Positions 4,854-12,886 are shown, numbered from the stretch's first letter. The stretch is 16,653 bases of DNA from DALYDD01 sp046049705 (GCA_046049705.1 JBJOQZ010000020.1:1-16653); one strand, 5' to 3'. Program-made: numbers and translations. Notes: generated from the sequence alone by a model not told the origin.

Positions 4854-6806
4854 TTATATTATGTATTGATTATACCATAAACTAAGCATGAGTAATATAT
4901 AGATTTTGCGGGCATGGTCCCTCTTCCCTGCCAAGTGTTCTAAAAAGAGGTTTTCAATATATGCAGAATCAAAATGTTCTTTAATATATGTATTATTTTG
5001 TATCATACGCTTCACTTCATCAGGTTGTTTCTTGAGCCAGTGTTTAATTGGTGTTGGAAAACCGAGCTTTCGCCTATCGGCGGTAGTTTGTGGCAAAATA
5101 TGTTCAAACGCTTTACGCAGAATGTATTTTGTCTTACCTGCTTTATATTTTAATTCATCGGCTATAGTTGATGAAATCTTCGCGACTTCAATATCAAGAT
5201 AAGGGACACGAAGTTCGAGCGAATGCGCCATAGTCATTTTATCTGCTTTTGCAAGAATATCGCCTCGAAGCCAGTAGTGCATATCGACAAGTTGCATTCG
5301 TCTTGATTCAGGTAAAAGATCAAAATCTGCGATCTCTTTTTTTAATTCTTTTCCAGGATATACATGTTGAAGTGAAGTTAGTGTTCCACTCGTAAGATAA
5401 TTATCTCGAACCTCTTTTTTCCAAAGAGCTTGAGCTTCGGCTGGCTTAAAAATATAAGCATTGCCAATATATCGATCATCAAATGGTGTCAGCGCTCGTC
5501 TTAAATAGTTTTTACCAAAGAAGTTGAATGGTAATGCCAATAATGGTCGAATGAAAATAGTCTGGATAATCTTTGGAAGTCTAGCAATGTGGGCAAGATC
5601 AAATGGTTCACGATAGATATTGTATCCACCAAAAAGCTCATCTGAGCCTTCTCCGGATAATACAACTTTGACATGCTTTCGTGCCTCACGTGCCAAGAAA
5701 TATAAAGCTACAGCAGATGGATCGGCTACTGGTTCATCGAAGTGCCATGCGATCTGAGGAAGCTCTTTAAAATATTCGTCGAAAGAAATTTTTATTTCAT
5801 GATGGTCTGTTTTGAGTGAATCAGATACTTCACGTGCGGTCTCATGTTCACTGACTTCTTCAAAACCGATTGTAAATGTTTTTACAGGCTCCAGCCCAAG
5901 CTTTTCTCTTTCTTTTTGGACCAATGTCACCGTGATAGCGCTATCAATACCGCCGGACAAAAAGGCTCCTACGGGCACATCGCTAATCATATGATGTGAC
6001 ACTGAGTCTTGTATTGTTTTGAAAATATCCTCCGCAAGTGCTTTTTCGTCACTTCGAGTTTCCTCTTTTGAGGCAAATGTATATGACCAATATGTGCCGA
6101 TATTATAGGTACAAGTTGCTGGGTCAATTATCATATATGAGCCAGGTGCCAAGGTATGAATATGTTTAAAACATGTTTCTGGAAGTGGGTTAAATTGAAA
6201 TGATAAATAATTATGAATCGCATCATGGTTTACTTCTGGTTTATAACGACTATCTTTCAATATACTTTTTATCTCCGAGCCAAATGCTTGTATGGTGGGT
6301 GCAGAATCAAGTCCACTTGTGCGGTAATACAAAGGTTTTATTCCAAAATGATCTCGGGCGATGAGTATTTTTTTGGCGGTGTAGTCATAGATAGAAAACG
6401 CAAACATACCCCGTAACTTATTGAGCATAAGACGTATACCATTGCTATCAGCTTGTGTCCCGGATAATATACTTTGTCTGGCGTACTCTTCATAGAGGTG
6501 GACGATTGCTTCAGTGTCACTTTGAGTCCTGAATTCATGGCCCTTGGCAACAAGTTCTTGGTGTAGTTCAAGGTGATTATAGATTTCACCATTGAATACA
6601 ATCACTACTGTTTTATCTTCATTCCAAATTGGCTGGTGTCCGCCTCCAAGATCAATAATCGATAATCGGCGCATTCCAAAAGAAAAAGTTTCTTCAAATA
6701 GTTCACCTTGATCGTCTGGGCCACGGTGCTTGATGACACCAAGCATGCTGTCCAAGGTTTTGGTAGTAAAATCTTTATTTCCGAAGACTCCAGCGATTCC
6801 GCACAT
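4854..6806 (-). CDS. asnB: Glutamine-hydrolysing asparagine synthase family protein
   Basis: The product is 650 aa, close to the family's usual 610-640. Residues 1-~200 form the class II glutaminase domain. Cys2 (MCGIAGVFG) is the nucleophile, supported by Arg46/47 in MRRLSIID, FNGEIYN at 71-77 and Asp97 in QSDTEA. Residues ~240-640 form the ATP-pyrophosphatase synthetase domain, with SGGIDS at 284-289 and SGEGSDELFGGY at 384-395. All catalytic motifs are intact. It transfers ammonia from glutamine to an acyl-adenylate, classically aspartate. About 15 residues after Glu107 (SILSGTQADSNGI) look inserted relative to the usual spacing. It lies 24 bases downstream of an M23 wall peptidase. In other bacteria, members of this family (LtsA, B. 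subtilis AsnB) amidate peptidoglycan stem peptides, so a wall substrate is a reasonable alternative. Confidence 0.94.
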   Translation of the reverse strand: MCGIAGVFGNKDFTTKTLDSMLGVIKHRGPDDQGELFEETFSFGMRRLSIIDLGGGHQPIWNEDKTVVIVFNGEIYNHLELHQELVAKGHEFRTQSDTEAIVHLYEEYARQSILSGTQADSNGIRLMLNKLRGMFAFSIYDYTAKKILIARDHFGIKPLYYRTSGLDSAPTIQAFGSEIKSILKDSRYKPEVNHDAIHNYLSFQFNPLPETCFKHIHTLAPGSYMIIDPATCTYNIGTYWSYTFASKEETRSDEKALAEDIFKTIQDSVSHHMISDVPVGAFLSGGIDSAITVTLVQKEREKLGLEPVKTFTIGFEEVSEHETAREVSDSLKTDHHEIKISFDEYFKELPQIAWHFDEPVADPSAVALYFLAREARKHVKVVLSGEGSDELFGGYNIYREPFDLAHIARLPKIIQTIFIRPLLALPFNFFGKNYLRRALTPFDDRYIGNAYIFKPAEAQALWKKEVRDNYLTSGTLTSLQHVYPGKELKKEIADFDLLPESRRMQLVDMHYWLRGDILAKADKMTMAHSLELRVPYLDIEVAKISSTIADELKYKAGKTKYILRKAFEHILPQTTADRRKLGFPTPIKHWLKKQPDEVKRMIQNNTYIKEHFDSAYIENLFLEHLAGKRDHARKIYILLMLSLWYNQYII

Positions 6807-6830
6807 AGGATGATAGGTAAGTTAAATTGA

Positions 6831-8198
6831 TTATAATTTTGGTAAGTATACCACAGGGTCAAGGTATGCTTCAGTAGGCGCAATCGGCATACGATAAATC
6901 TTTCCTCCACATGATACGCTTGGCCTATTTTCGACCTTGACCGCATCTGCTGCATACACCCCAAGGTGCAAATGAGGGCCAGTTGAATATCCTGTATTTC
7001 CAGAATACCCAATCACTTGTCCGGTGGTCACAGTATCACCTTCTTTGACACTTATGACTGAAAGGTGGGCATAAATAGAGGCAAGGCCATTGTTATGTCG
7101 AACTAGTATCCATCGACCAAATGAGGCCCTAGGACAAGTGACATCTGTATCCCCTGCTCCAATGACAGTTCCAGATAGTACTGATTTTACTGGTGTACCA
7201 ATGCTCGCACCAAAGTCCATACCGTTGTGGGAACCGGATACATAGAGCCTTTTGGCTGCCACAGTTTTTCCAAAATACTGAGTAATACGCACTGAATCGA
7301 GCGGCCAAGCAAGGACTGAAGACCCTGCTCGAGGAATACTTGATTGATCAAGTGTGTATTTGAGAGCAGATTCATAGGCAAATAAATCTTTTTCAAATGC
7401 AGCTTTGGCCGCCTGCTTTTCGGCTAAGAGTTTTTGATACTCTTGTTCTTTGTTTTTAGTTGTCGAGAGAACTTTACCTTGTTCACTTTTATTGTACTCA
7501 ACTACTTTCTTTTTATCATCAAGTGCTTTCTGGAATTCACTCAATTCAACTTTTTTCTTTTCTTTATTTTCTTTTGTTGATTCGAGTTGTTGTTTTTCAG
7601 TTTGCAGACTCACTACTTCTTTAGATAGAAATTCGTTGAGTGATGTCTGATGTTGAATTTGATTGAGTACTTCTGAAAGAGACCGTTCTGATAATACAGA
7701 TACGATAGTCCCGGTATCTTCGATATATTGTACTTCACGTAAGCCCTGCGCTACGACATCGATATAAGAATCAATTTTCTGTTCAGAGGTTTTGATATCT
7801 AAGTCTAGTTTATTGATTTCGAAGCTCGCACTCTGGATCTGGGATCTTGTTTTTTTAATATCTAAATCAAGTACTTTGGCATTGCGCTCAAGTTCTTTTA
7901 TCACTACCTGCAATGTCTGTGCCTCTTTTGTGGTCTTATCCTTTAGTGTAGCGTATGATTGAATTTCTTTGTTTAACGCTTCAATATTTCGATTTTGCTC
8001 TTCGATTTTACGTCGAAGCTCTTCAGCGGAAGTGGGTGTAGCTACCCCTGTGGTAGTTTGTGCTTGTGCGTATGTCGATTGGAGTATAGGAAATACACCA
8101 GATGCATTTATACCTATGCATATGAGTAAAAACAATACAATTTTGTATATTACTCGGAGGATCTTGAATTGAGACAGGTGAAAAAGTGTACTGTGCAT
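6831..8198 (-). CDS. Secreted coiled-coil M23 peptidase (EnvC/NlpD-like murein hydrolase)
   Basis: The product is 455 aa. An N-terminal membrane segment or signal peptide (about 14-34, KIVLFLLICIGI) precedes a possible cleavage near STYAQA (41-46). Residues ~57-280 are nearly all charged heptad-like sequence, a long coiled coil broken around 150-195, as in EnvC. The LytM/M23 domain spans ~295-415. Zinc ligands are His324 and Asp328 (SHNGMDFG) and His411 (HLHLGV), and further catalytic histidines are His378 (YAHLS) and His409. Unlike E. coli EnvC, whose active site is degenerate, this one looks competent to cut peptide cross-links itself. Cys355 and Cys430 could form a disulfide outside the cell. 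It heads the operon with asnB and a small membrane protein, suggesting wall remodelling, perhaps at division. Confidence 0.92.
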   Translation of the reverse strand: MHSTLFHLSQFKILRVIYKIVLFLLICIGINASGVFPILQSTYAQAQTTTGVATPTSAEELRRKIEEQNRNIEALNKEIQSYATLKDKTTKEAQTLQVVIKELERNAKVLDLDIKKTRSQIQSASFEINKLDLDIKTSEQKIDSYIDVVAQGLREVQYIEDTGTIVSVLSERSLSEVLNQIQHQTSLNEFLSKEVVSLQTEKQQLESTKENKEKKKVELSEFQKALDDKKKVVEYNKSEQGKVLSTTKNKEQEYQKLLAEKQAAKAAFEKDLFAYESALKYTLDQSSIPRAGSSVLAWPLDSVRITQYFGKTVAAKRLYVSGSHNGMDFGASIGTPVKSVLSGTVIGAGDTDVTCPRASFGRWILVRHNNGLASIYAHLSVISVKEGDTVTTGQVIGYSGNTGYSTGPHLHLGVYAADAVKVENRPSVSCGGKIYRMPIAPTEAYLDPVVYLPKL

Positions 8199-8206
8199 TG
8201 CAAGAT

Positions 8207-8215
8207 ATTATAGCA
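8207..8215 (-). promoter_or_regulatory. Extended -10 promoter of the M23-asnB operon
   Basis: The minus strand reads TGC-TATAAT, then 8 bases, then the ATG at 8198. No -35 is recognisable, as expected for an extended -10 promoter. Transcription would start within a base or two of the start codon, so the mRNA is predicted to be leaderless. Confidence 0.6.
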
Positions 8216-8254
8216 TTTTTGCACTTAGAATATACCCTGAACATGCCCTGGATG

Positions 8255-9823
8255 TTATAAATGTATGATTGCGTTTTGGAGTCGAGATAGTACAGTTTCT
8301 TTACCGAGGATTTCCATCATTGTAAATGGATCAGGTGATTTTTCTTTACCTGAAAGTGCAACTCTTGTTGGCCAGAGTACTATCCCCTTCCCTTCATGTT
8401 CAGCAAATGACCAAAGAAGGTTTTTTATCTCATCTTTATTCCAAGAACTAGAATATGCAGCCACAATATCTGAGACTTGTTGAAGTATTTGCTTCGTTGA
8501 AATAGTATCGACATGAGCTTTTTCACCTTGACTATTTTTACGGATTTTTTCAGGACAGATAAGTAGTTCAGTTGAGCTCGTATCCCAGTGTGGAGTATTT
8601 GATATAAATGAAAGCTCACCTTCGTGTAACATATGCTTTATTTCACCAAAGTATGTGAGGCGCTCACGTAAGATAGGAAGAATAGCTGTATGTTTTGTTT
8701 GTAATAACATCTGTAGAGTCTCAGCCGTGTCTTTATCTGTATATTCTGACATATATGTCATGAGTCTCGATTCAAATTGTGTATCGTCAAGCAAAGCAAG
8801 ATGTTCTTTATTTGTCCAAGCCAATTTTTCTTCATTGAGCTTACCTCCAGCGACTTGTACATGAGATACATCAAATGCTTTTACAATTTCTTCAGGAGAC
8901 AGAATCTCTCGTTCATCACCTGGATTCCACCCAATAAAGGCAAGAAAGTTTACTACAGCCTCAGGGAGGTATCCTTCATTTCGATATGCCAATATGTCTT
9001 TTGCCCCATCTCTCTTACCAAGCTTTTTTTTGCCATCTGGAGCCATGATTGGTGGAAGTGTTGCAAAAGCCGGCCTCTCTTCCGCGATTCCGAGTGCATC
9101 ATACAGTGCTAAAAATTTTGGTGTTGATGAAATAAATTCATCAGCTCTGAAAATATGTGTAACATTCATTTCAAGGTCATCGATAATATGCGCAAAATTA
9201 TACGTAGGATATCCATCACTTTTGATAAGGATAAAATCATCGAGCGCTTCTGGACCTGCACTTAGTTCACCTCGGACAATATCATTCCAGACAGAAGTCT
9301 TAGGGTCAGCAATTTTGAGCCGAAGCGGTTTTCGCTCGCCGTCTTTATCTATCCATGCTGGCGGATTCTCAGGTCTATGATCTCTGTATAAAAATGGCCT
9401 TTTCTCTGCTTCAGCTTGCGCACGAAAAGCCTCAAGTTCTTCTTGGGTATATGGGTCTGCGTATGCAAGACCTTTTTCGATAAGTATTTGTGCATACTTA
9501 CGATAACTCTGTAAGCGTTCGGATTGGATGTACGGAGCATGAGGGCCTCCGATATCTGGACCTTCTTGCCAGTTGATACCAAGCCACTTGAGTGACTCTA
9601 TGATATGTTCGATAGATCCTGCTACCTCTCTTTCTTTATCAGTGTCTTCTATACGCAAGATAAAAGTACCTTGGTTTTTTTGTGCATATGCCCAAGCAAA
9701 TAAGGCAGTACGTACACCTCCAACATGCATAAAGCCAGTTGGTGATGGTGCAAAGCGAGTTACTACTTTTTTCGTTATTTCGCTCTTTATTTCGTTGTTG
9801 GTTTTGTCGGCTCGATATGACAT
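8255..9823 (-). CDS. gltX: Glutamate-tRNA ligase
   Basis: The product is 522 aa, slightly longer than the common ~470-490. This class I synthetase charges tRNA-Glu with glutamate. The Rossmann fold starts with APSPTGFMHVGG (25-36), whose HVGG is the HIGH signature. The FILRIEDTD strand (54-62) is the glutamate-binding region, and KLGKRDG (267-273) is the KMSKS-type loop. The C-terminal half (~330-522) is the helical anticodon-binding region. The first ~19 residues (MSYRADKTNNEIKSEITKK) are a charged extension before the conserved VTRFAPSPTG. The ATG at 9823 is supported by an extended -10 box ending 9 bases before it. Whether the enzyme also charges tRNA-Gln cannot be read from sequence by eye, although many bacteria without GlnRS rely on that. 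Confidence 0.97.
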   Translation of the reverse strand: MSYRADKTNNEIKSEITKKVVTRFAPSPTGFMHVGGVRTALFAWAYAQKNQGTFILRIEDTDKEREVAGSIEHIIESLKWLGINWQEGPDIGGPHAPYIQSERLQSYRKYAQILIEKGLAYADPYTQEELEAFRAQAEAEKRPFLYRDHRPENPPAWIDKDGERKPLRLKIADPKTSVWNDIVRGELSAGPEALDDFILIKSDGYPTYNFAHIIDDLEMNVTHIFRADEFISSTPKFLALYDALGIAEERPAFATLPPIMAPDGKKKLGKRDGAKDILAYRNEGYLPEAVVNFLAFIGWNPGDEREILSPEEIVKAFDVSHVQVAGGKLNEEKLAWTNKEHLALLDDTQFESRLMTYMSEYTDKDTAETLQMLLQTKHTAILPILRERLTYFGEIKHMLHEGELSFISNTPHWDTSSTELLICPEKIRKNSQGEKAHVDTISTKQILQQVSDIVAAYSSSWNKDEIKNLLWSFAEHEGKGIVLWPTRVALSGKEKSPDPFTMMEILGKETVLSRLQNAIIHL

Positions 9824-9832
9824 ATGTCAAAT

Positions 9833-9841
9833 AGTATAGCA
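9833..9841 (-). promoter_or_regulatory. Extended -10 promoter of gltX
   Basis: The minus strand reads TTTGC-TATACT, then 9 bases, then the gltX ATG. No -35 is visible. It predicts a leaderless or nearly leaderless transcript, separate from the distal palindromic promoter at 9885-9915. Confidence 0.6.
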
Positions 9842-9884
9842 AATATGCCTCAAAATGGTATTCCTGCTTAAGGAGGGGTATCAC

Positions 9885-9915
9885 TTGAAATTATACAATA
9901 TATGTTGTATAATTT
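9885..9915. promoter_or_regulatory. Overlapping divergent promoters within an 11-bp inverted repeat
   Basis: On the plus strand TTGAAA (9885-9890), a 17-base spacer and TATAAT (9908-9913) form a good promoter for the gene at 10006. AAATTATACAA (9888-9898) is repeated inverted as TTGTATAATTT (9905-9915) with a 6-base centre, so TATAAT also occurs on the minus strand (9895-9890) facing gltX. The two -10 boxes lie inside each other's spacer and -35 area, so firing should be mutually exclusive, or controlled by one symmetric regulator. Confidence 0.65.
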
Positions 9916-9931
9916 ACATCGTAAATAGTTC

Positions 9932-9977
9932 CCAGTTTAGATTTCACTCTGTTGTGTAAATCACCAATATAAACTGG
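9932..9977 (+). promoter_or_regulatory. Possible structured 5' leader of the YdcF-like gene
   Basis: CCAGTTTA (9932-9939) pairs perfectly with TAAACTGG (9970-9977). Immediately inside, GATTT (9940-9944) pairs with AAATC (9958-9962). The result is a two-part stem with a one-sided 7-base bulge and a 13-base loop. It lies in the ~85-base leader just before the alternative TTG start (9979). No known riboswitch class is recognised. Confidence 0.4.
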
Positions 9978-10005
9978 CTTGAAAATCCTTACTCAAAAAT
10001 TGAAA

Positions 10006-10680
10006 ATGGACAAGCACAGGATAGCCTCTAGTGCAGTTCTTGCACTTGGAGATATATATACCCCTAAGGGCAAACTAATCCTACCGGTGGACGGTGTCGT
10101 AGATAGACTCAGGGCCACATGTGACTGGATTGATTTGTCCGTAGGTGTAGCAGATTCGACCCTCCTTTTCGCTTCTGCAGGATATGCAAAGAGGAGTAGG
10201 TTTGCTAGTCAGTTGTTTCCAAACGACAAGCGGCCCTTATCACTTGCGAATCAGTTGAGCAAGTACCTCGCTGAACACTATGGTGAAGACAGTAGTTTGA
10301 TTCCTTCGGCAAAGCTCAGTGCAGAGCCTTTGTGTTGGTCAACCCGAAATGAAGTAAGGGTCGCAATCAAGCGCACCAAGGCTTGGATGAAAGAAAATGG
10401 CTACGATGAGCAAAACTCTGAAGTAGTGTTCGTAGTAGCTTCGCACTGGGCTCATCTACCTAGGATATGGCTCTACTGCAAGTGGTACCTTCCGAAAGAG
10501 TGGTCCGTTAAACTTGTCGTAGCAAAACATGCTTTCTCGCTCAGATCGCATCTTATTGAGCCGCCAAAATTCTTGCGCGATTGCTGGTTGTTACGGAGAG
10601 TTTTGTCTCGACTGAATCGAATGAAAGTAAAACACGTTCGATACTGTTCGAGGCATATTCCTCGGGGCTATGGAAAGTGA
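10006..10680 (+). CDS. Probable YdcF/DUF218-like protein, divergent
   Basis: The product is 224 aa from the ATG at 10006; a TTG at 9979 would add 9 residues. The order of short motifs matches the DUF218 (YdcF/SanA/ElyC) fold: a first strand AVLALG (10-15), VDRLRA (32-37), a strand ending in SAGY (57-60), STRNEV (112-117) and FVVASHWAHLPR (142-153). In that family the SAG, ST-x-NE and SH-x-x-H/R positions line the pocket. Function is poorly known, although ElyC and SanA affect envelope integrity in E. coli. No signal peptide or membrane helix is seen. Spacing differs from typical members and the tail (~185-224) is very basic (K/R-rich), so the match is tentative. Base composition is higher in G+C than neighbours (about 53% over 10081-10140 against 38% over 11401-11460). 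It ends in TGA with a strong terminator. Confidence 0.75.
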   Translation: MDKHRIASSAVLALGDIYTPKGKLILPVDGVVDRLRATCDWIDLSVGVADSTLLFASAGYAKRSRFASQLFPNDKRPLSLANQLSKYLAEHYGEDSSLIPSAKLSAEPLCWSTRNEVRVAIKRTKAWMKENGYDEQNSEVVFVVASHWAHLPRIWLYCKWYLPKEWSVKLVVAKHAFSLRSHLIEPPKFLRDCWLLRRVLSRLNRMKVKHVRYCSRHIPRGYGK

Positions 10681-10696
10681 GCTCATCAAAAACATG

Positions 10697-10741
10697 GCCG
10701 TAGGTGGTCTCTTCGGAGACTGCCTACGGCTTTTGATTTTT
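10697..10741 (+). terminator. Strong bidirectional hairpin terminator
   Basis: A 15-bp stem (10697-10711 with 10716-10730, two G-U wobbles) is capped by the extra-stable C(TTCG)G tetraloop and followed by TTTTGATTTTT. On the minus side it is followed by CATGTTTTTGATG, so it can also stop transcription coming from murG. Confidence 0.93.
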
Positions 10742-10798
10742 CAACTTCTCAATATGGTGAATCTTTGGTGGGATACTAATCAGTAGTCAACATCAGTA

Positions 10799-11935
10799 TT
10801 ACTCATGCGCCAAAGCCACCTTCAAGATTTCATGTGCAATTAACTCTGCAGAATCGTCCCGAGAAAACTTTTTGGCTGCATCACCCATGCGTTTTGCAAG
10901 TTCGGGATTTGAGACAATGCGTTCTACTTCATGCAATAAAATTTCTGGCGTAAGATTGATTTCTTCGATTACGACCGCACCAGTGTCTCGTGCAAAGTTA
11001 TATGAATTTTTTCGTTGATGATCGCCATTTGTGTCAGTGATTGGAATAAGGATACTTGGTACACCCCACATTGCAATTTCAAAAATGGTTGAACCTCCGC
11101 GTGAGACGATAAGCGATGCTGCACCTGCGGCCATACGCATAGAGATAGTATTGAGATAATCATAGACATGATAACGAGCGCTATGGATATGCCCTTCGAG
11201 AATTACTTGAGCTGTTTTACTTATCTCATTATATGTATTTCTCCCAGTTTGGTGGATAACCTGATATTTATTAAGTAATTGTGGAAGTGCAGTAAGAACA
11301 GAATCGTTTATCACGCGACCACCTTGAGAACCGCCTAATATTAAGATAACAGGAATATCTTTTTCAAGATTAAGATATTCAAAGGCTCCGTTTGTAAGTG
11401 GTTCCTTGATCTCTTTACGAACAGGGTTTCCTGTATATGCAGTTTTGTCTTTTGGAAAGTATTCTGCAGCTTCTTTATATGAAAGCGCGATTTTCTCTGC
11501 AAACTTCCCCGCCCACTGATTTACCCTACCTGGAAAACTATCTGATTCATGTACAATAACTGGAATTTTAAATAATCGTGCTGCCACGAGTGCTGGAAAT
11601 GCCCCAAATCCACCTTTCGAAAATATAACATCTGGCATAATAAAATACATTTTAATAATTGCAGAGACGACACCGATTCCCATTTTGAATATATCGAAAA
11701 AATTGCGTATTCGTGAAAATCCTGTTGGATTAATTCTTCGCTTTCCTGCAAGTGCGCCAACGTATTCGATATCATGGTCAAATAATTCTTGTCGATTGTA
11801 CGGACTTGGTGCCATAAAATACAATTTAGGATTCAATATTTTTTCTTTCAAACTGATATCTTGAATTGCTTCAGCAACTGCGATGATTGGATAAAAGTGT
11901 CCGCCACTTCCTCCACCTGTCATGAGAATTTTCAT
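10799..11935 (-). CDS. murG: UDP-N-acetylglucosamine--N-acetylmuramyl-(pentapeptide) pyrophosphoryl-undecaprenol N-acetylglucosamine transferase
   Basis: The product is 378 aa, within the normal size range for MurG. It transfers GlcNAc from UDP-GlcNAc to lipid I, making lipid II on the inner face of the membrane. The N-terminal Rossmann domain opens with GGGSGGH (7-13), the glycine loop that contacts the lipid pyrophosphate. The second glycine-rich loop, ILGGSQGGRVIND, starts the C-terminal domain. The UDP-GlcNAc pocket shows SRGGSTIFEIAMWGVPSILIP and the following DHQRKNSYNF, which matches the family's Q-x-x-NA segment. The ATG at 11935 begins exactly at the conserved MKILMTGGG. It is on the same strand as ftsW and mraY but separated from them by an opposite-strand gene with its own promoter, so it is transcribed independently. 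Confidence 0.96.
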   Translation of the reverse strand: MKILMTGGGSGGHFYPIIAVAEAIQDISLKEKILNPKLYFMAPSPYNRQELFDHDIEYVGALAGKRRINPTGFSRIRNFFDIFKMGIGVVSAIIKMYFIMPDVIFSKGGFGAFPALVAARLFKIPVIVHESDSFPGRVNQWAGKFAEKIALSYKEAAEYFPKDKTAYTGNPVRKEIKEPLTNGAFEYLNLEKDIPVILILGGSQGGRVINDSVLTALPQLLNKYQVIHQTGRNTYNEISKTAQVILEGHIHSARYHVYDYLNTISMRMAAGAASLIVSRGGSTIFEIAMWGVPSILIPITDTNGDHQRKNSYNFARDTGAVVIEEINLTPEILLHEVERIVSNPELAKRMGDAAKKFSRDDSAELIAHEILKVALAHE

Positions 11936-11944
11936 ATGTGTATA

Positions 11945-11953
11945 AGTATATCA
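11945..11953 (-). promoter_or_regulatory. Extended -10 promoter of murG
   Basis: The minus strand reads TTTGA-TATACT, then 9 bases, then the murG ATG. It has the same layout as gltX, the M23 gene and mraY. It predicts a leaderless transcript. Confidence 0.6.
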
Positions 11954-11986
11954 AATCTTTCTAGTACTACGCATCAAATGTATAAC

Positions 11987-12015
11987 TGGACATTTTTAAA
12001 AAAATAGTATATAAT
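11987..12015 (+). promoter_or_regulatory. Sigma70-type promoter of the peptidoglycan-binding protein gene
   Basis: TGGACA (11987-11992), a 17-base spacer and TATAAT (12010-12015). Transcription would begin near 12022, about 200 bases ahead of the start codon. Confidence 0.7.
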
Positions 12016-12021
12016 CTAATT

Positions 12022-12222
12022 GAGGTAAGGATATGTAGTGGTTTGCACTTACATTCACTGACTAAATTTCTCAAAAGCCGGCTGCGCAACATTTACTAAC
12101 AAGCGCGGTGTCCCAATATATCGTTCTCACTATGTGCATATTATAGTAAGGTACAGTCACTGACTGGAACTATGTGAATTTCATGCATGCGTTACTTCGC
12201 ATTACTTATTACAAAAAAATAT
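12022..12222 (+). other. Long 5' leader of the peptidoglycan-binding protein gene
   Basis: About 200 bases lie between the predicted transcription start and the ATG at 12223. It contains GCCGGC at 12077, a weakly paired GC-rich segment to about 12108, and the 9-base direct repeat TCACTGACT (12055-12063, 12157-12165). No tRNA, known riboswitch or convincing leader peptide was found. Confidence 0.4.
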
Positions 12223-12858
12223 ATGAAATTATTTAAATATGTGTTGTCGCTCATTATTATGGGTGGCGTATTATTCCCTGTCGTAGCATCTGCGGATGTA
12301 TTTAATCGACAAATGGAACTTGGTATGAGAGGAACTGATATTTCAACACTTCAAACATACCTCGCTCAAGATTCTAGCTTGTACCCACAAGGACTTGTGA
12401 CTGGATACTTCGGTTTTTTAACTAAATCTGCGGTATCAAACTTTCAGAGTAGAAACGGTATAAGTGCAGTTGGTAGAGTTGGACCTGCAACACTCCCTGT
12501 ACTTAATCAAATGTACAATAACATTGGAAATGGCTACACTGTCTCAAATGGTGTTGCTCCGACCATTATGAATGTAAATACATCTGCAAGTAATGTTACT
12601 GCTACGATTAACTGGAATACAAATGACTTAGCTAAGGGTATGGTCTACTACAGTACAAGTCCACTAGTGACGTATGAGCGTGAAAATGCTGTTGACGTTA
12701 GTGGCTTTACTGCCATGACAGATGCCAATGTGCGTTTCTCACAAAATGTTGTATTAAATGGATTACAATCTAATACCATCTATTACTATATGATCTATGT
12801 TACGGATGAAGCTGGTAATGTCAGCGTCACATGGCCAAATGTATTCAGAACTAACTAG
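12223..12858 (+). CDS. Secreted peptidoglycan-binding domain protein with C-terminal fibronectin type III-like domain
   Basis: The product is 211 aa from the ATG at 12223. An upstream ATG at 12187 would add 12 residues ahead of a normal signal peptide, so it is less likely. The signal peptide is MKLFKYVLSLIIMGGVLFPVVASA, with predicted cleavage after residue 24. Residues ~29-95 match the PG_binding_1 fold: MELGMRGTDISTLQTYL, GLVTGYFGFLTKSAVSNFQ and VGRVGPATLPVLNQM. Residues ~113-211 are a beta-rich fibronectin-type domain (ATINWNTNDLAKGMVYYS..., NTIYYYMIYVTDEAGNVS). There is no catalytic domain. It probably attaches to the wall and presents the FN3 domain outside; this architecture is common in CPR genomes, as I recall. 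It is a single-gene unit with promoter, long leader and terminator, set between murG and ftsW on the opposite strand. Confidence 0.88.
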   Translation: MKLFKYVLSLIIMGGVLFPVVASADVFNRQMELGMRGTDISTLQTYLAQDSSLYPQGLVTGYFGFLTKSAVSNFQSRNGISAVGRVGPATLPVLNQMYNNIGNGYTVSNGVAPTIMNVNTSASNVTATINWNTNDLAKGMVYYSTSPLVTYERENAVDVSGFTAMTDANVRFSQNVVLNGLQSNTIYYYMIYVTDEAGNVSVTWPNVFRTN

Positions 12859-12886
12859 TTCACACTAGATTACATCTGATTAAATA

